Shown here: in pieces, positions 1 through 9,233 of the stretch | Numbering within the stretch: the first letter of the stretch is position 1 | Layout: each line of letters opens with the position of its first letter | NCBI GenBank assembly: GCA_964017185.1 | Contig: OZ024884.1 | Span: 18,570,048-18,634,047, forward strand | Direction: 5' to 3' | Origin: Rugalucina vietnamica | Lineage: Eukaryota; Mollusca; Bivalvia; Lucinida; Lucinidae | Length of the DNA: 64,000 bases | The notes under the pieces: model-generated | The model's input: the letters and a program-made list of their open reading frames with translations, nothing else | Told to the model about the DNA's origin: nothing | Database searches by the model: none | Position numbers and translations under genes: made by a program

Positions 1-1695
1 ATGTTAATGCATGCTACTATGAAGTTTCGTATGCGTCGGCGAGTTCGTTACGAATGCGACGCTCCACATCCTCTGTTCTTGGACGGTAAGTACCACATGT
101 TTTGCTCTCGTGAAAATAAACAAAGCCGAGTTTACAAAATCGGCTTCCACTATGATCTGCAAAATTCTTCTATATTCCCACTTGAAGTCATTTGGAATAC
201 TTACGGCACTTGTGTTTTTCAGCTAATGGTTTATAAAGTTGACAGGTAGATACAAGATTGCCAAGAAAACTCATTACATTCTTAAAGTCCTTTTGTTTTT
301 CTAATTCTTGACCGTAAACTAAGAAGTATAACACAGTATTGTGGTGTCTTTATTGAAATATGTATCAAAATGGCTTTGTAAATGCACACTTATTTACTGA
401 GCGTGAAAAACAGTAAGATAAGCATCTTTCGTATGCATCGTAGATTTTGTTAAAATTTAATATGCGACACAGAAATGCATCGTGGAAGATTGAGACCGAT
501 GAATCAGTAAAATAAAATAGCAAATAGTACGATATTGAGACAGTGATGCATTTTCTTCAATTAATATTTTCTAGATACATGTTAAAGGTGTCAACCATGT
601 TTTTATACTGTATTAACATTTGCAGAGGCTCGAGAAAGTTGTTTTAGCCTGAGGCCGAGGGTTCAAAGGGCTCCCGAAAGACTCTTTTAATTGCAATAAA
701 ATAACCATAGTTGATCGATGTTCTTGTACAACACACCATTCCCATGGAAAACTGACTGACAACTGCACCTATAAACCGCACAAATCCCTATAATTCTTTT
801 GTTTTCTCTCTCTCCCCCCCCCCCCCCACCCCCGCTTATCAAAATGCATGGAACCACTGATATTAAATGATCAAATAATACTTGGTTCAGCCTTAGTGGT
901 CACTTAATGTTAGAAAACATATTACCTATGTTGTCAATGATTATCCCCGAAAATGATTTGCTGTTTCGAGGCAAGAAGTCACTCGAATGTTGACAAAGCT
1001 ATATCAGAAAACCACTCTGTGACCACATTCAAAATAAAAGTGGAACATTCTTTGAAGCTCGCTCAACGAAGTACATGTAGTACAAGGAAAAAATACACCA
1101 TGCAATATTGCGCTTGCTATGCTTCTGCATTGACGTAAATAACATTTGTAAGAGCACAACAAAATGCTAATTCATCCATGACTCATTCTAGTAGTACGTA
1201 CCTTCATCTTCGATGCATACAAAAAATACTTATCTTACTGTTTTTCACGCTCAGTAGATAAATGTGCATTTACAAAGCCATTTTGATACATATTTCAATA
1301 AAGACACCCATACGACTGTGTTGTACTTCTTAGTTTACGACCAAGAATTAGAAAAACAAAAGGACTTTAAGAATGTAATGTGTATTCGTGGCAATCTTGT
1401 ATCTACCTGTCAACTTTATAAACCATTAGCTGAAAAACACAAGTGCCGTAAGTATTCCAAATGACTTCAAGTGGGAATATAGAAGAATTTTGCAGATCAT
1501 AGTGGAAGCCGATTTTGTAAACTCTGCTTTGTTTATTTTCACGAGAGCAAAACATGTGGTACTTACCGTCCAAGGACAGAGGATGTGGAACGTCGCATTC
1601 GTAACAAACTCGCCGACGCATATGAAACTTCATAATGGCATGCATTAACATTCCACGTCGCATCAATAATCACGATTAACAGTTGGGTCCCCGTG
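1..1695. mobile_element. CAC-1 long-TIR DNA element, copy 1 (left tip outside window)
   Basis: The first ~450 bases recur as the reverse complement at ~1203-1695, so this is a DNA element with ~490-bp terminal inverted repeats. The right tip is GTTGGGTCCCCGTG, ending at 1695. The full copy at 44204-45943 shows that about 40 bases of the left tip lie before the window. Each arm holds an open frame of about 80 codons (1-249 on +, 1403-1666 on -) that starts near the tip and is also present in the second copy. The middle (450-1200) has a poly-C tract near 815-833 and no recognisable transposase, so the element looks non-autonomous. Confidence 0.85.
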
Positions 1696-2519
1696 AATCT
1701 ATAGGGTCACTGAAGAGGCTTAAGTAGCCGAAACCATGGTATGGCCCATCCCCTTTCTCATTAATATGCTCACTGCTCTTAAAGGATCTCAGTTTTATTT
1801 TTATTTATAAAGGTGTTTTTTTTTTTGTTGTTTTGTTTTTGTTTTCCCAAGACGTATGTATCTTTTTTAGACTTTATGGCTTCAAACAAGCATAGAAAAC
1901 TAAATTCCATTTTATTATTTCACCATTTTCTCCTTAAAATATGCAAATGGAATCAAGTTTGATAATTTTCCCGCAGATTTGTCTTTTTTATCTACACGGG
2001 TGGTTGAATTTATAGTATTTTCCAGCATGCATGATTTATTGAAAAAGCTTATCGGCTCTTCTTTCCAAATAATTATTGTTTAACCACTTTCCGGTGATTA
2101 TGAATGCTCAACCAAGGAATTGTCTGATATTCTATCAGTCACTGTTAGAACGGATAAAATGATGACACTATAATTGTCTTCAAACTGTCATAATTTCAAG
2201 TGGCTGGAAGATAAATTGCACATATTTTCATATGCTTTAATAACAATGTTGAAAACAAGGGTCGTTCAAGAAAATATTTTGAGTAGGCATAATTGAGTCA
2301 AAGACTTCGCTGCGTAGGAGGGGAATGGCGATGTGTGGTTTGGTTTCGTTTAATAAGTCCAGATGACATCATCATCATCATCATCATCATTATTATTATT
2401 ATCATCATCATCATGATCAGCAGCAGCAGCAGTACCGGCCAAAAATAACATATGCCTGGCAAGGCAAATTTACTGCCCGAAGTAATGCTCGAAATAGTTT
2501 GTGATGTTTTGTGCAGTCC
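1696..2519. other. No gene seen; simple repeat
   Basis: AT-rich sequence without a supportable exon. It holds a T-rich stretch near 1795-1850 and a compound microsatellite (ATC)n/(ATT)n/(CAG)n at about 2367-2432. The open frame that crosses the microsatellite on the minus strand is a by-product of the repeat. Confidence 0.6.
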
Positions 2520-2757
2520 TTCTTGAAATGTATACCCCCTTATACACCCACTTTTATATAGAAAAAACTGGGGTATGAAGGTGCTCCAAAACATAGATTG
2601 TGGGTACTCGTAAGAACCGCCTTTACCGAGACGATTCTAGTGTGTATCCACAATCTATGTTTTGAGCAAACACATTAAAATTATCAAAATCTTTCCTATG
2701 AAATTCTTAATGCAGAGAAAATCTCTGTATATTGCATGGGCAAGTTTTCATAATGTT
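2520..2757 (-). mobile_element. HP1 hairpin MITE
   Basis: Reverse-oriented HP1 copy. A GTATACCCCC...ACTGGGG block at 2530-2575 is followed by inverted arms around 2586-2665, both containing a CATAGATTGTGGGTA-type sequence and its complement. The usual AT-rich half then ends at the degenerate tip GCATGGGCAAGTTTTCATAATG. It lies about 70 bp upstream of the Link exon acceptor, so it is in the upstream intron. Confidence 0.8.
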
Positions 2758-2828
2758 TACCTGGTTTCTGGGTTGGAATTCCTGGAACATTTTATCTGAA
2801 CTTAAAAGATTATTATACACACTTTCAG

Positions 2829-3679
2829 TACTTCATTTGAGTGGTCCGACCGATTACTCTTTGACATTCAACGAATCTGTGGCAATGTGTGAGGACTTTG
2901 GGGGCAGATTGGCGACATATGACGAACTCAAAGCTGTCTGGTTGCTAGGTTACCATAAATGCAGGTATGAATTTAACACTCATTTAAGCCTGGCGTCCCT
3001 TTTGTGAGACATGTTTGCTTTTAGGAATTTCATCGAAAAATAGAATAAATTTTAAAACGACACCTGCAGCCCCTTAAAACGACAGTGAACTCACCCAAAC
3101 GATCATGATCGTCAAATATGTGTTAAGTCAACCCCTTCCAGTGTGTTCAGGCTTTAATGTCTTTCTTCTGGTTGTCCGACAAAAAGCGGGAGATGATAGA
3201 TTTTCCTTGTCTGTATTGCTGTTTAAGGTCTCGGTGGGCAATTCTTCAGTCATGCCAGAACGGAAACATCGCTTCCTGAGCATAAACCATTACCTCGGAG
3301 AGAAAATGTGTCCCCATGGACAAATTTCGAATCCGCCACCTCTTTATTTTCAGTCCGACGCTCCGCCACTTGACTAGGCCACAGCGCTAGCCCAAGATGG
3401 GTAGAGGCTATCGATTTTGGATTAAGAAAGTGGATGAAGAGGCAATAGACTTTTGGTCAGCGTTTTCAAATCTTAAATGATTTTGTTTAAATACTTGGAT
3501 TTAAATCTAAGACTCATTGTATATAATTTTGGACAATATTTTTCAGATGCGGTTGGTTAGAGAATGGCTCCGCCTACTTTCCGTCGCATAGCGACAGTGT
3601 TGAATGTGGAAGTGCCATACAAATCAATGTTTGTTCTGGGGGAACCACATATGATGCTTATTGCACCACAATGATTTAG
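2829..3679 (+). CDS. Link-module (Xlink) protein, last two exons, 5' end missing
   Basis: Two exons are visible. Exon n-1 is 2829-2964 (acceptor CTTTCAG, donor GTATGA, ending in phase 2); the last exon is 3547-3679 (acceptor TTTTTCAG, stop TAG). The joined frame matches a Link module in order: a D-Y-S-L-T-F start, E-S-V-A-M-C, G-G-R-L-A-T-Y-D-E-L, an H-K-C-R-C-G-W-L junction, and a T-Y-D-A-Y-C end just before the stop. In Link modules these positions are the first Cys, the 'ATxxQL' helix, 'HQC..GWL' and 'TYDVYC'. The fold is a C-type-lectin-like domain that binds hyaluronan in vertebrate CD44, aggrecan and TSG-6. The segment between Cys 3 and Cys 4 is shorter than in vertebrate modules and there is an extra Cys, so ligand binding cannot be assumed. 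No start codon or signal peptide is visible: the ATG at 2732 lies in the HP1 remnant and intron, so upstream exons are outside the window or lost. Confidence 0.8.
2982..3115 (+). repeat. HP3 MITE fragment in the Link intron
   Basis: GGCGTCCCTTTTGTG..GACAT followed by TTGCTTTTAGGA matches the outer parts of HP3 copies at 6240-6400, but the central hairpin is missing. It lies within the intron between the two Link exons. The rest of the intron (to 3546) shows nothing recognisable. Confidence 0.5.
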
Positions 3680-3710
3680 CTGTGTCATTATAACTAATAG
3701 ACTAACTAAC

Positions 3711-4324
3711 TTACTAATGCCTTACATTTGACCTAAGATGACCGCACGATGCCAGCTTTTGCATTTTTCTGCGGTCTCCGCAGGGCGACCCACTGACAAT
3801 CACGTGGTATTGTTTACATACAAAACGATAAATGATCGGTGACACACACTGCAATTGAGACAGAAGTTGAGGTTAGATATTCGAGTTTTTCCTATAGCAT
3901 GTACTCTACTGAAAAATAGATGGGCGCAGTCCATGCAGAAATTGAACATTTATCGAAAGAAACATAAGAAATCCCGGTTATTTTGTTTTCGTAAACACTG
4001 CAATGTTATTGTGTTGTAAGCACTATATGTTCATAGGGCGTAAGTGTTTGCGAAAACGAAATACATGTAACCTGGATTTGTAACATGTTACTTTCATTCA
4101 ATAAATGTTCGATTTCTGCATGAACTGCGCCTATCTATTAGTCAATGGTATAGGACAAAACTCGAATTTTTCATCTCAACTACAGGCAGATTTGCATTGT
4201 GCGTCACCCATTCCATACCACGTGTTTATCAGCTGTGCAACGACGTCCCTACGATTCAACGGCTTCCTACAATCGCCGTAGCGTCTACGATTTTGTAATT
4301 GTCTGCACTTTGACAACTTTTTAA
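3711..4324. mobile_element. Decayed CGTACG-type element with a nested palindromic element
   Basis: The left part (3727-3790: GACCGCACGATGCCAG, CTGCGGTCTCCGCAGGG) matches the inner part of the foldback element at 13244-14637, and so does the right part (4255-4320). Between them, 3801-4224 is an inverted-repeat unit with ends CACGTGGTA and TACCACGTG. Its arms contain complementary 'aatagatgggcgcagt' and 'cgaaaacgaaatacatgtaacc' blocks, which suggests a second element inserted into the first. Confidence 0.6.
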
Positions 4325-4680
4325 AAAGGTACAAGTAGGCAATGATCAGGAAATGGCGCGATCAGAAAGATATTCCCACTCCATAAACCGAGGGGTGGGA
4401 AAAGCTTAGGAACGTATACAAAGAAAACATATGATAAGCCGAGTGAGTAGCTACTCCCCAATAGGCGGCCACTCAAATACTCGAACTGAACTAAAAAATG
4501 AAAAAGAACAGAAGGCTTAAACAGCACAAAAACGCGACTCCAAAACACATAACAATTAGAACCACAACAGAAGTATCGCCTTGGAACGATCAGTAATATA
4601 AAATTACTGGGGAGCTTAAACCGGTTTTAGATGCGCCTTACCTCACTCTCATACATGTATCTTCTACAGTGGTTCACAAC
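4325..4680. repeat. Dispersed repeat D1
   Basis: It begins AAGGTACAAGTAGGCAAT and contains a CCCACTCCA...CCGAGG block and GGCGGCCACTCA. The same order of blocks occurs at 21736-22350, 30950-31050 and 31847-32080. No coding capacity is conserved. The class is unknown. Confidence 0.6.
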
Positions 4681-4939
4681 ATTTAGTTAGTTTTTCGGTC
4701 CTCATAGACCGTAGGCCGTAGACACGTCGTAGTGACATCGTACCTGCACTTTGCGGATACCCTGTGATGATCTAATTAAGAGAATACGGATATCGTATGA
4801 AGCCGTAGAATTATAGCGACATCGTTGGGTCACCCTGCGGAGACTTCGAAAATGCAAAAATTGGTATCGTACGACCATCGTAAACTGACTGACTAACTAA
4901 GTAACTAACTAACGAACGAAGGAACACACATAACATAAG

Positions 4940-5031
4940 ATAACATAACATAACAGTGTTGACTGTGGGAGCGCTATTCAAATCAATGAGTGTGCTGGAG
5001 GGACCATATATGGTGTTTATTGTACCACCAA

Positions 5032-5062
<31 letters not shown>

Positions 5063-5165
5063 ATATGTAAATAAATAAATAGTGTTGAATGTTGGATCAT
5101 CAAATCGACATTTGTTCTGGATGGAACGCATATGATGCTTATTGTACCACCATGGATTGAGGCGA
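4940..5165 (+). pseudogene. Two broken tandem copies of the Link last exon
   Basis: Sequence at 4955-5026 and again at 5086-5160 matches the 3' half of the Link exon at 3595-3679. The first copy keeps the frame through an N-E-C-A-G-G-T-I-Y-G-V-Y-C-T-T segment and then runs into an (ATAA)n tract. The second has lost the frame (a base change after GTTGAATGTTGGA and a small deletion) but still ends GATGCTTATTGTACCACC. Neither has a splice acceptor or the upstream half of the exon, so they are non-functional tandem remnants. Confidence 0.75.
5027..5083. repeat. (ATAA)n microsatellite
   Basis: About 13 ATAA units with one interruption. It directly follows the first Link exon fragment and separates it from the second. 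Confidence 0.95.
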
Positions 5166-5524
5166 TTTTCACCTATCTGTATCACTTTTCTAAGCTAAGT
5201 ACCCGACTTTAAACTTTACCCAAACTATGGAAACTCTAGATGTTTTTAACAGTCGCATGTAAAGGGTATAGAAACATTGAAGTTGACCCAATGCTTGAGT
5301 AAAGGCTTTCAGCCCCCTCTAAAATTATCTTGTTTGACATTTTCTCTTAAAAAACTAAATGCTCGTCGAGTTTTGAAATCCCGCGTCCTGCAGACAATTT
5401 TGAATTTTTACATTATATGCGCCATAATTTGGAAAAACAATTATACCCCATCAATTGCAAAACAACAAAAACGTAACCTCATTTATAATTTAATATGTAC
5501 GCACATGTATATGTAATTAGGGTA

Positions 5525-5800
5525 TATAAGGGACGCCTTACGTGCAAGACTGAGTATAGCGTCCTTTTATGGGACATAGGCAAACAGTATAGCCCCAGAT
5601 GTGACGCAGCGTACTGCGGCGTCCTATCTGGGGCTATTCTGTTTACTTAGAGGACTTCCGTCTAAAAAATGAATAAGAATTCAAAATCAGTCCAGACAAT
5701 GATCTCATCCAAATGGTAATGTTGGGAAAGTCCATTCGTCAAAAATGGGTTTTGAGGGGCGGTCGCGAAGTCATGAAAATCACGTGATGAACAAATTTTT
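5525..5800 (+). mobile_element. HP3 hairpin MITE
   Basis: Contains GGGACATAGGCAAACAGTAT, then AGCCCCAGATGTGACGC and its inverted partner GCGTCC.ATCTGGGGCT around 5590-5638, then CTTAGAGGACTTC. It ends with the shared GTCCATTCGTCAAAAATGGG tail at about 5731-5750. That tail is uninterrupted here and so serves as an empty-site comparison for the copy at 6240, which carries an insertion. Confidence 0.75.
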
Positions 5801-5858
5801 CATCGTGACCTAGTGCACCATAATATCAAATTCAGTGCGTGTATGTAATGAACTATAT

Positions 5859-6092
5859 GAGCCGCCTCATGGGAAAACCAACAATCTACATATGCGAAAC
5901 CAAAGGCGCAGATCAGCTTCGCGGTAACCGCGAAGCTGAGCAGCGCCTTTGTTTTCGCTACTCGGATAGTACAATTCCTCTTTTACTTAAATCCGAAATT
6001 TCAAGCTTCTAGCTCTATTCTGTTACTGTACAGGCCGGTTTGTGTCAAGCCTGTTCGAAAACCACATTGTTGGTTTTCCCACGAGGTGGCTC
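5859..6092 (+). mobile_element. HP2 hairpin MITE
   Basis: Complete copy: starts GAGCCGCCTCATGGGAAAAC and ends with the inverted GGTTTTCCCACGAGGTGGCTC. Near the left end, a hairpin CTTCGCGGTAACCGCGAAG is flanked by AAAGGCGC / GCGCCTTT. The 3' half is unique to the family (GGATAGTACAATTCCTCTT, CTTAAATCCGAAATTTCAAG). Confidence 0.9.
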
Positions 6093-6235
6093 ATATATAT
6101 ATTATACCAGGAAACGTTCCTATATAAAAGTAACCCCATGTTTGAATTTTGTATATACCGCCCATTAGGTGCCATGAGAAATAGATAGGCTGCTTGTGTC
6201 TCCTGCTTGTGTCTCCAAGCAAAGCTGTTAAATCA

Positions 6236-6470
6236 TATAAGCTTGGCGTCCTTTTTGTGGGACATAGGCAAACAGCATAGTCTCAGATGTGACGCCGCAA
6301 AACGCGGCGTTCCATCTGAGGCCATTTTGTTTGCTTAGAGGACTTTCACAGAAAAATGAAATAACAATCTAAAACCACACCTGATGTCCTTTAAAATGAA
6401 AGTGGACACACAAATGATAATTATGGGAAAATCCATTCGCCATATATCACAGGCGCTCGACGACTGGACT

Positions 6471-6515
<45 letters not shown>

Positions 6516-7410
6516 CATTTTCACCCGTTTGGAGACCCTTACGATATATTCATGCAATTATTTTACCTTTAAAACCTTTTCTATCAATCCTCAATCAACC
6601 CTCGTCTATGGGCTACTATATAGACAAGGTCGGAAACGCGGTGTCCTAGTTTAATTGGGGTCATGGGATTCCCCGCATCTCAAACAAGTACTTCACCCTT
6701 TACCGTTATTTCAATGCTGGATGTCTACTTATGAGCGACTTTGTAAAAGGTCTCACCTATTGCCTTCGTCAAAAATAAGCATAGTCGCCCGTAAACTTAT
6801 ATTTTATACCACCACCTGTCTACTTGGATGGGATCCCGAATGTTTTTGTATGGTGACCTGTCGTTTCTAGAAATCAGTGGAAGGTCACTGTAAATATCGT
6901 TTGAAAGAATCAATCCTACTGGATAATTGTATTGCATTGTTGCCATGACAATAGATCACAAAGTGTTTTGACTGGATATTAAATCAAGCAACCTATGAAA
7001 ACCAACGTAACACATATCACGCGCTGGCGTAACACGTCGTGTGACCAGTGTATTTATAGTAATGTCGCGGCTAGATTGCCGATTTCATTCGGGATGTCCT
7101 CCAATTCTGTAGAATGCTATATTTGTTAGTTTTTACGGGCGGCTGTGCTTATTTTGAATGAAGGCAATGGGCGAGACCTTTTACAAAGACACTCATGTGT
7201 TGACAGCCAGCATTGAAATAACGGTAAAGGGTGAAGTATGAGTTTGAGATGCGGGAAATCCCATGACCCCAATTAAACTAGGACACCGCGTTTCCGACCT
7301 TGTCTATATAGTAGCCCATAGACGAGGGTTGATTGAGGATTGATAGAAAAGGTTTTAAAGGTAAAATAATTGCATGAATATATCGTAAGGGTCTCCAAAC
7401 GGGTGAAAAT

Positions 7411-7457
<47 letters not shown>

Positions 7458-7760
7458 AGTCGTCGAGCGCCTGTGCCATATATGGGTTAAACTCTACTGA
7501 TTGATCATCTGATCTGGTTAACCGCTCAGGTCTCCAATCAAACCATTCATATTTAGTTTTTACTTTCAAAATTGGTGGTTTTACTTCGTATGCCATGACT
7601 TCCCAATGCTGTGTTGAATTAACATAAAAAGGAAACAACGTCCTGACATGACCAAAACTATTGACCGTTACGTTAAGCAACCAATCAGACAAACAAAAAT
7701 AGTAGTGTGGTGACAAAACGGAGCAAATCGCTCTCCATAAACTATTGGAGCAAATAAAAG
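6236..7760 (+). mobile_element. HP3 MITE split by a hAT-like insertion
   Basis: The left part at 6240-6448 has GGCGTCCTTTTTGTGGGACA, a hairpin around CAGATGTGACGCCGC / GCGGCGTTCCATCTG, and then AAAATCCATTCGCCATATAT. It resumes at 7476 with CCATATATGGGTTAAACTC. The uninterrupted arrangement is seen in the copies near 5731 and 54005 (reverse orientation). The right boundary is uncertain; the tail to about 7760 shows nothing else. Confidence 0.7.
6449..7475. mobile_element. Non-autonomous hAT-like element, 8-bp target duplication
   Basis: The ends are CACAGGCGCTCGACGACTGG and its reverse complement. The flanking 8-mer CCATATAT occurs on both sides (6441-6448 and 7476-7483), an 8-bp target-site duplication as is typical of hAT elements. 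The arms are inverted over about 330 bp (6449-6775 against 7155-7475). Both arms carry a homopolymer at the same place: T tract 6472-6515 and A tract 7412-7453. The centre has no transposase. Confidence 0.85.
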
Positions 7761-8148
7761 TCTACTAAATACACCAGATGGGAAAGACAAATAAGTTCAT
7801 GATAACAATAGTGATTGGTAAGAAGAACGAAATGAACAGCTGGTTCCCAGTAAGGTAGTCATCGCCATGTTTCAACCAAAGGGCAAACTGATGTCGTACA
7901 CAAAACTATGGCAGATATTAAAATGGTACTGTACTTATTCTAAGGTATAACACAGCCACTTTGTAAATGGCAGAAAGCAATTTGCTGCAAGCATGAAACG
8001 AGTTTGGAGAGATTTGCAACCAAAGTTATGAATACAGAGTCGCTCCCGTGCCGAGGTTTGAAAAAGGCTCAAAATACATGCATATTAGCGGTATGCAATT
8101 CTCGGTCATATTTGTATTGTATTTCGTAAATTGAGTCATATTTCATAT
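7761..8148. other. No feature seen
   Basis: AT-rich intergenic sequence without a supportable exon or an obvious repeat boundary. Confidence 0.5.
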
Positions 8149-8383
8149 GAGCCTGTGCATGAGAACACCAACAATTTGCATAGGCGAAAACAAAGACGCA
8201 GATCAGCTTCGCGGTAACCGCGAAGCTGATCAGCGCCTTTGTTTTCGCTACACGGATAGTACACTTCCTCTTCTTCTTAAATCCGAAATTTCAAGCTTCT
8301 AGCCTGCTTCTGTGACTGTGCAGCCTGGTTTGTGTCAGACCTGGTCGGAACCAAAAATTGTTGGTTTTCTCATGCACAGGCTC
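8149..8383 (+). mobile_element. HP2 hairpin MITE (variant ends)
   Basis: Ends are GAGCCTGTGCATGAG and CTCATGCACAGGCTC. They complement each other perfectly but differ from the GCCTC/GAGG ends of other copies; the copy at 49013 has one end of this type. The internal hairpin and 3' half are typical of HP2. Confidence 0.9.
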
Positions 8384-8631
8384 ATATCATATTCCAAATA
8401 GCCAAATACTCTAGGCCAAGGCTGCATAGCCAAGATATACTGTAAGTATTTTTTTTTTATGTCATTCATATACAAAAGTTCTGAGCGATTTTGTACGTAA
8501 ACAATATACGGCATATACATACGACGTCTGGGTAACATCATGTTTTCCGTTTCAATTTGCATTGACTATAATATGATTTAATTACTTTAACGCAAAAGTT
8601 TCAGCACTGCTGACATACACATACGACTCAC

Positions 8632-8912
8632 CATTACACAAACATGCCCGTGTTATATACAGATTTTTCCTAAGTTGTAAAAATTGAAAATTTTCATTAG
8701 AAAAAAATATTGATATTCTTCCTATTTTTGCTCAAAACATAAATTGTGGGTACACGTTAAAACCGCCTCACCGAGGCGGTTCTAACGAGTACCCACAATC
8801 TATGTTTTGGAGCAAAAATAAGAAAAATAGGTATACCCCTGCAAACCCCAGTTTTGCTATATAAAAGTGGGGTATAAGGGGGTATTTATTTCACGGACAT
8901 GTTTTCCTGATG
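8632..8912 (+). mobile_element. HP1 hairpin MITE
   Basis: An AT-rich left half is followed by the hairpin at about 8730-8810 (arms around CGCCTCACCGAGGCGG), then a CCCCAGTTTTGCTATATAAA block and the right tip CACGGACATGTTTTCCTGATG. It sits about 320 bp upstream of gene A. Confidence 0.85.
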
Positions 8913-9233
8913 CTGCCTATAATTCGATTTAGCAAACACAATGTCAAAATAAAAGATGCGATACAAGCCTACGCTTGGTAGATTGTTATTTAGTATGCAG
9001 GAACATAATTTGAAACTGTTCACTCGAAAATCATGCGTGTTTCTTTCTCGTTTCTCGTTTTAGCAATTTCATTCGTGACATTTTATAAATACAGTCAATC
9101 TTTCAAGTCATCTTTCAAATTAGTTTCCACATGTATAAAAATATGTACTCGATAGTATTTATCAACAATATGTACACTGTATAGTGGCTTCATTACTATC
9201 TTTTATTGATGCATTTTAATTTCAGCATAAAAA

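Noticed and set aside
2732..2828. ATG at 2732 as the start of the Link protein
   Set aside because: It lies at the edge of an HP1 MITE. The residues up to 2828 do not look like a signal peptide with a cleavage site, and a good acceptor (CTTTCAG) sits at 2828. The coding part more likely begins at 2829 after splicing.
6384..6572. Open frames through poly-T/poly-A tracts (6384, 7273, 25340, 25475)
   Set aside because: Homopolymer-driven frames rich in Phe or Lys within transposon arms or simple repeats; no conservation and no splice context.
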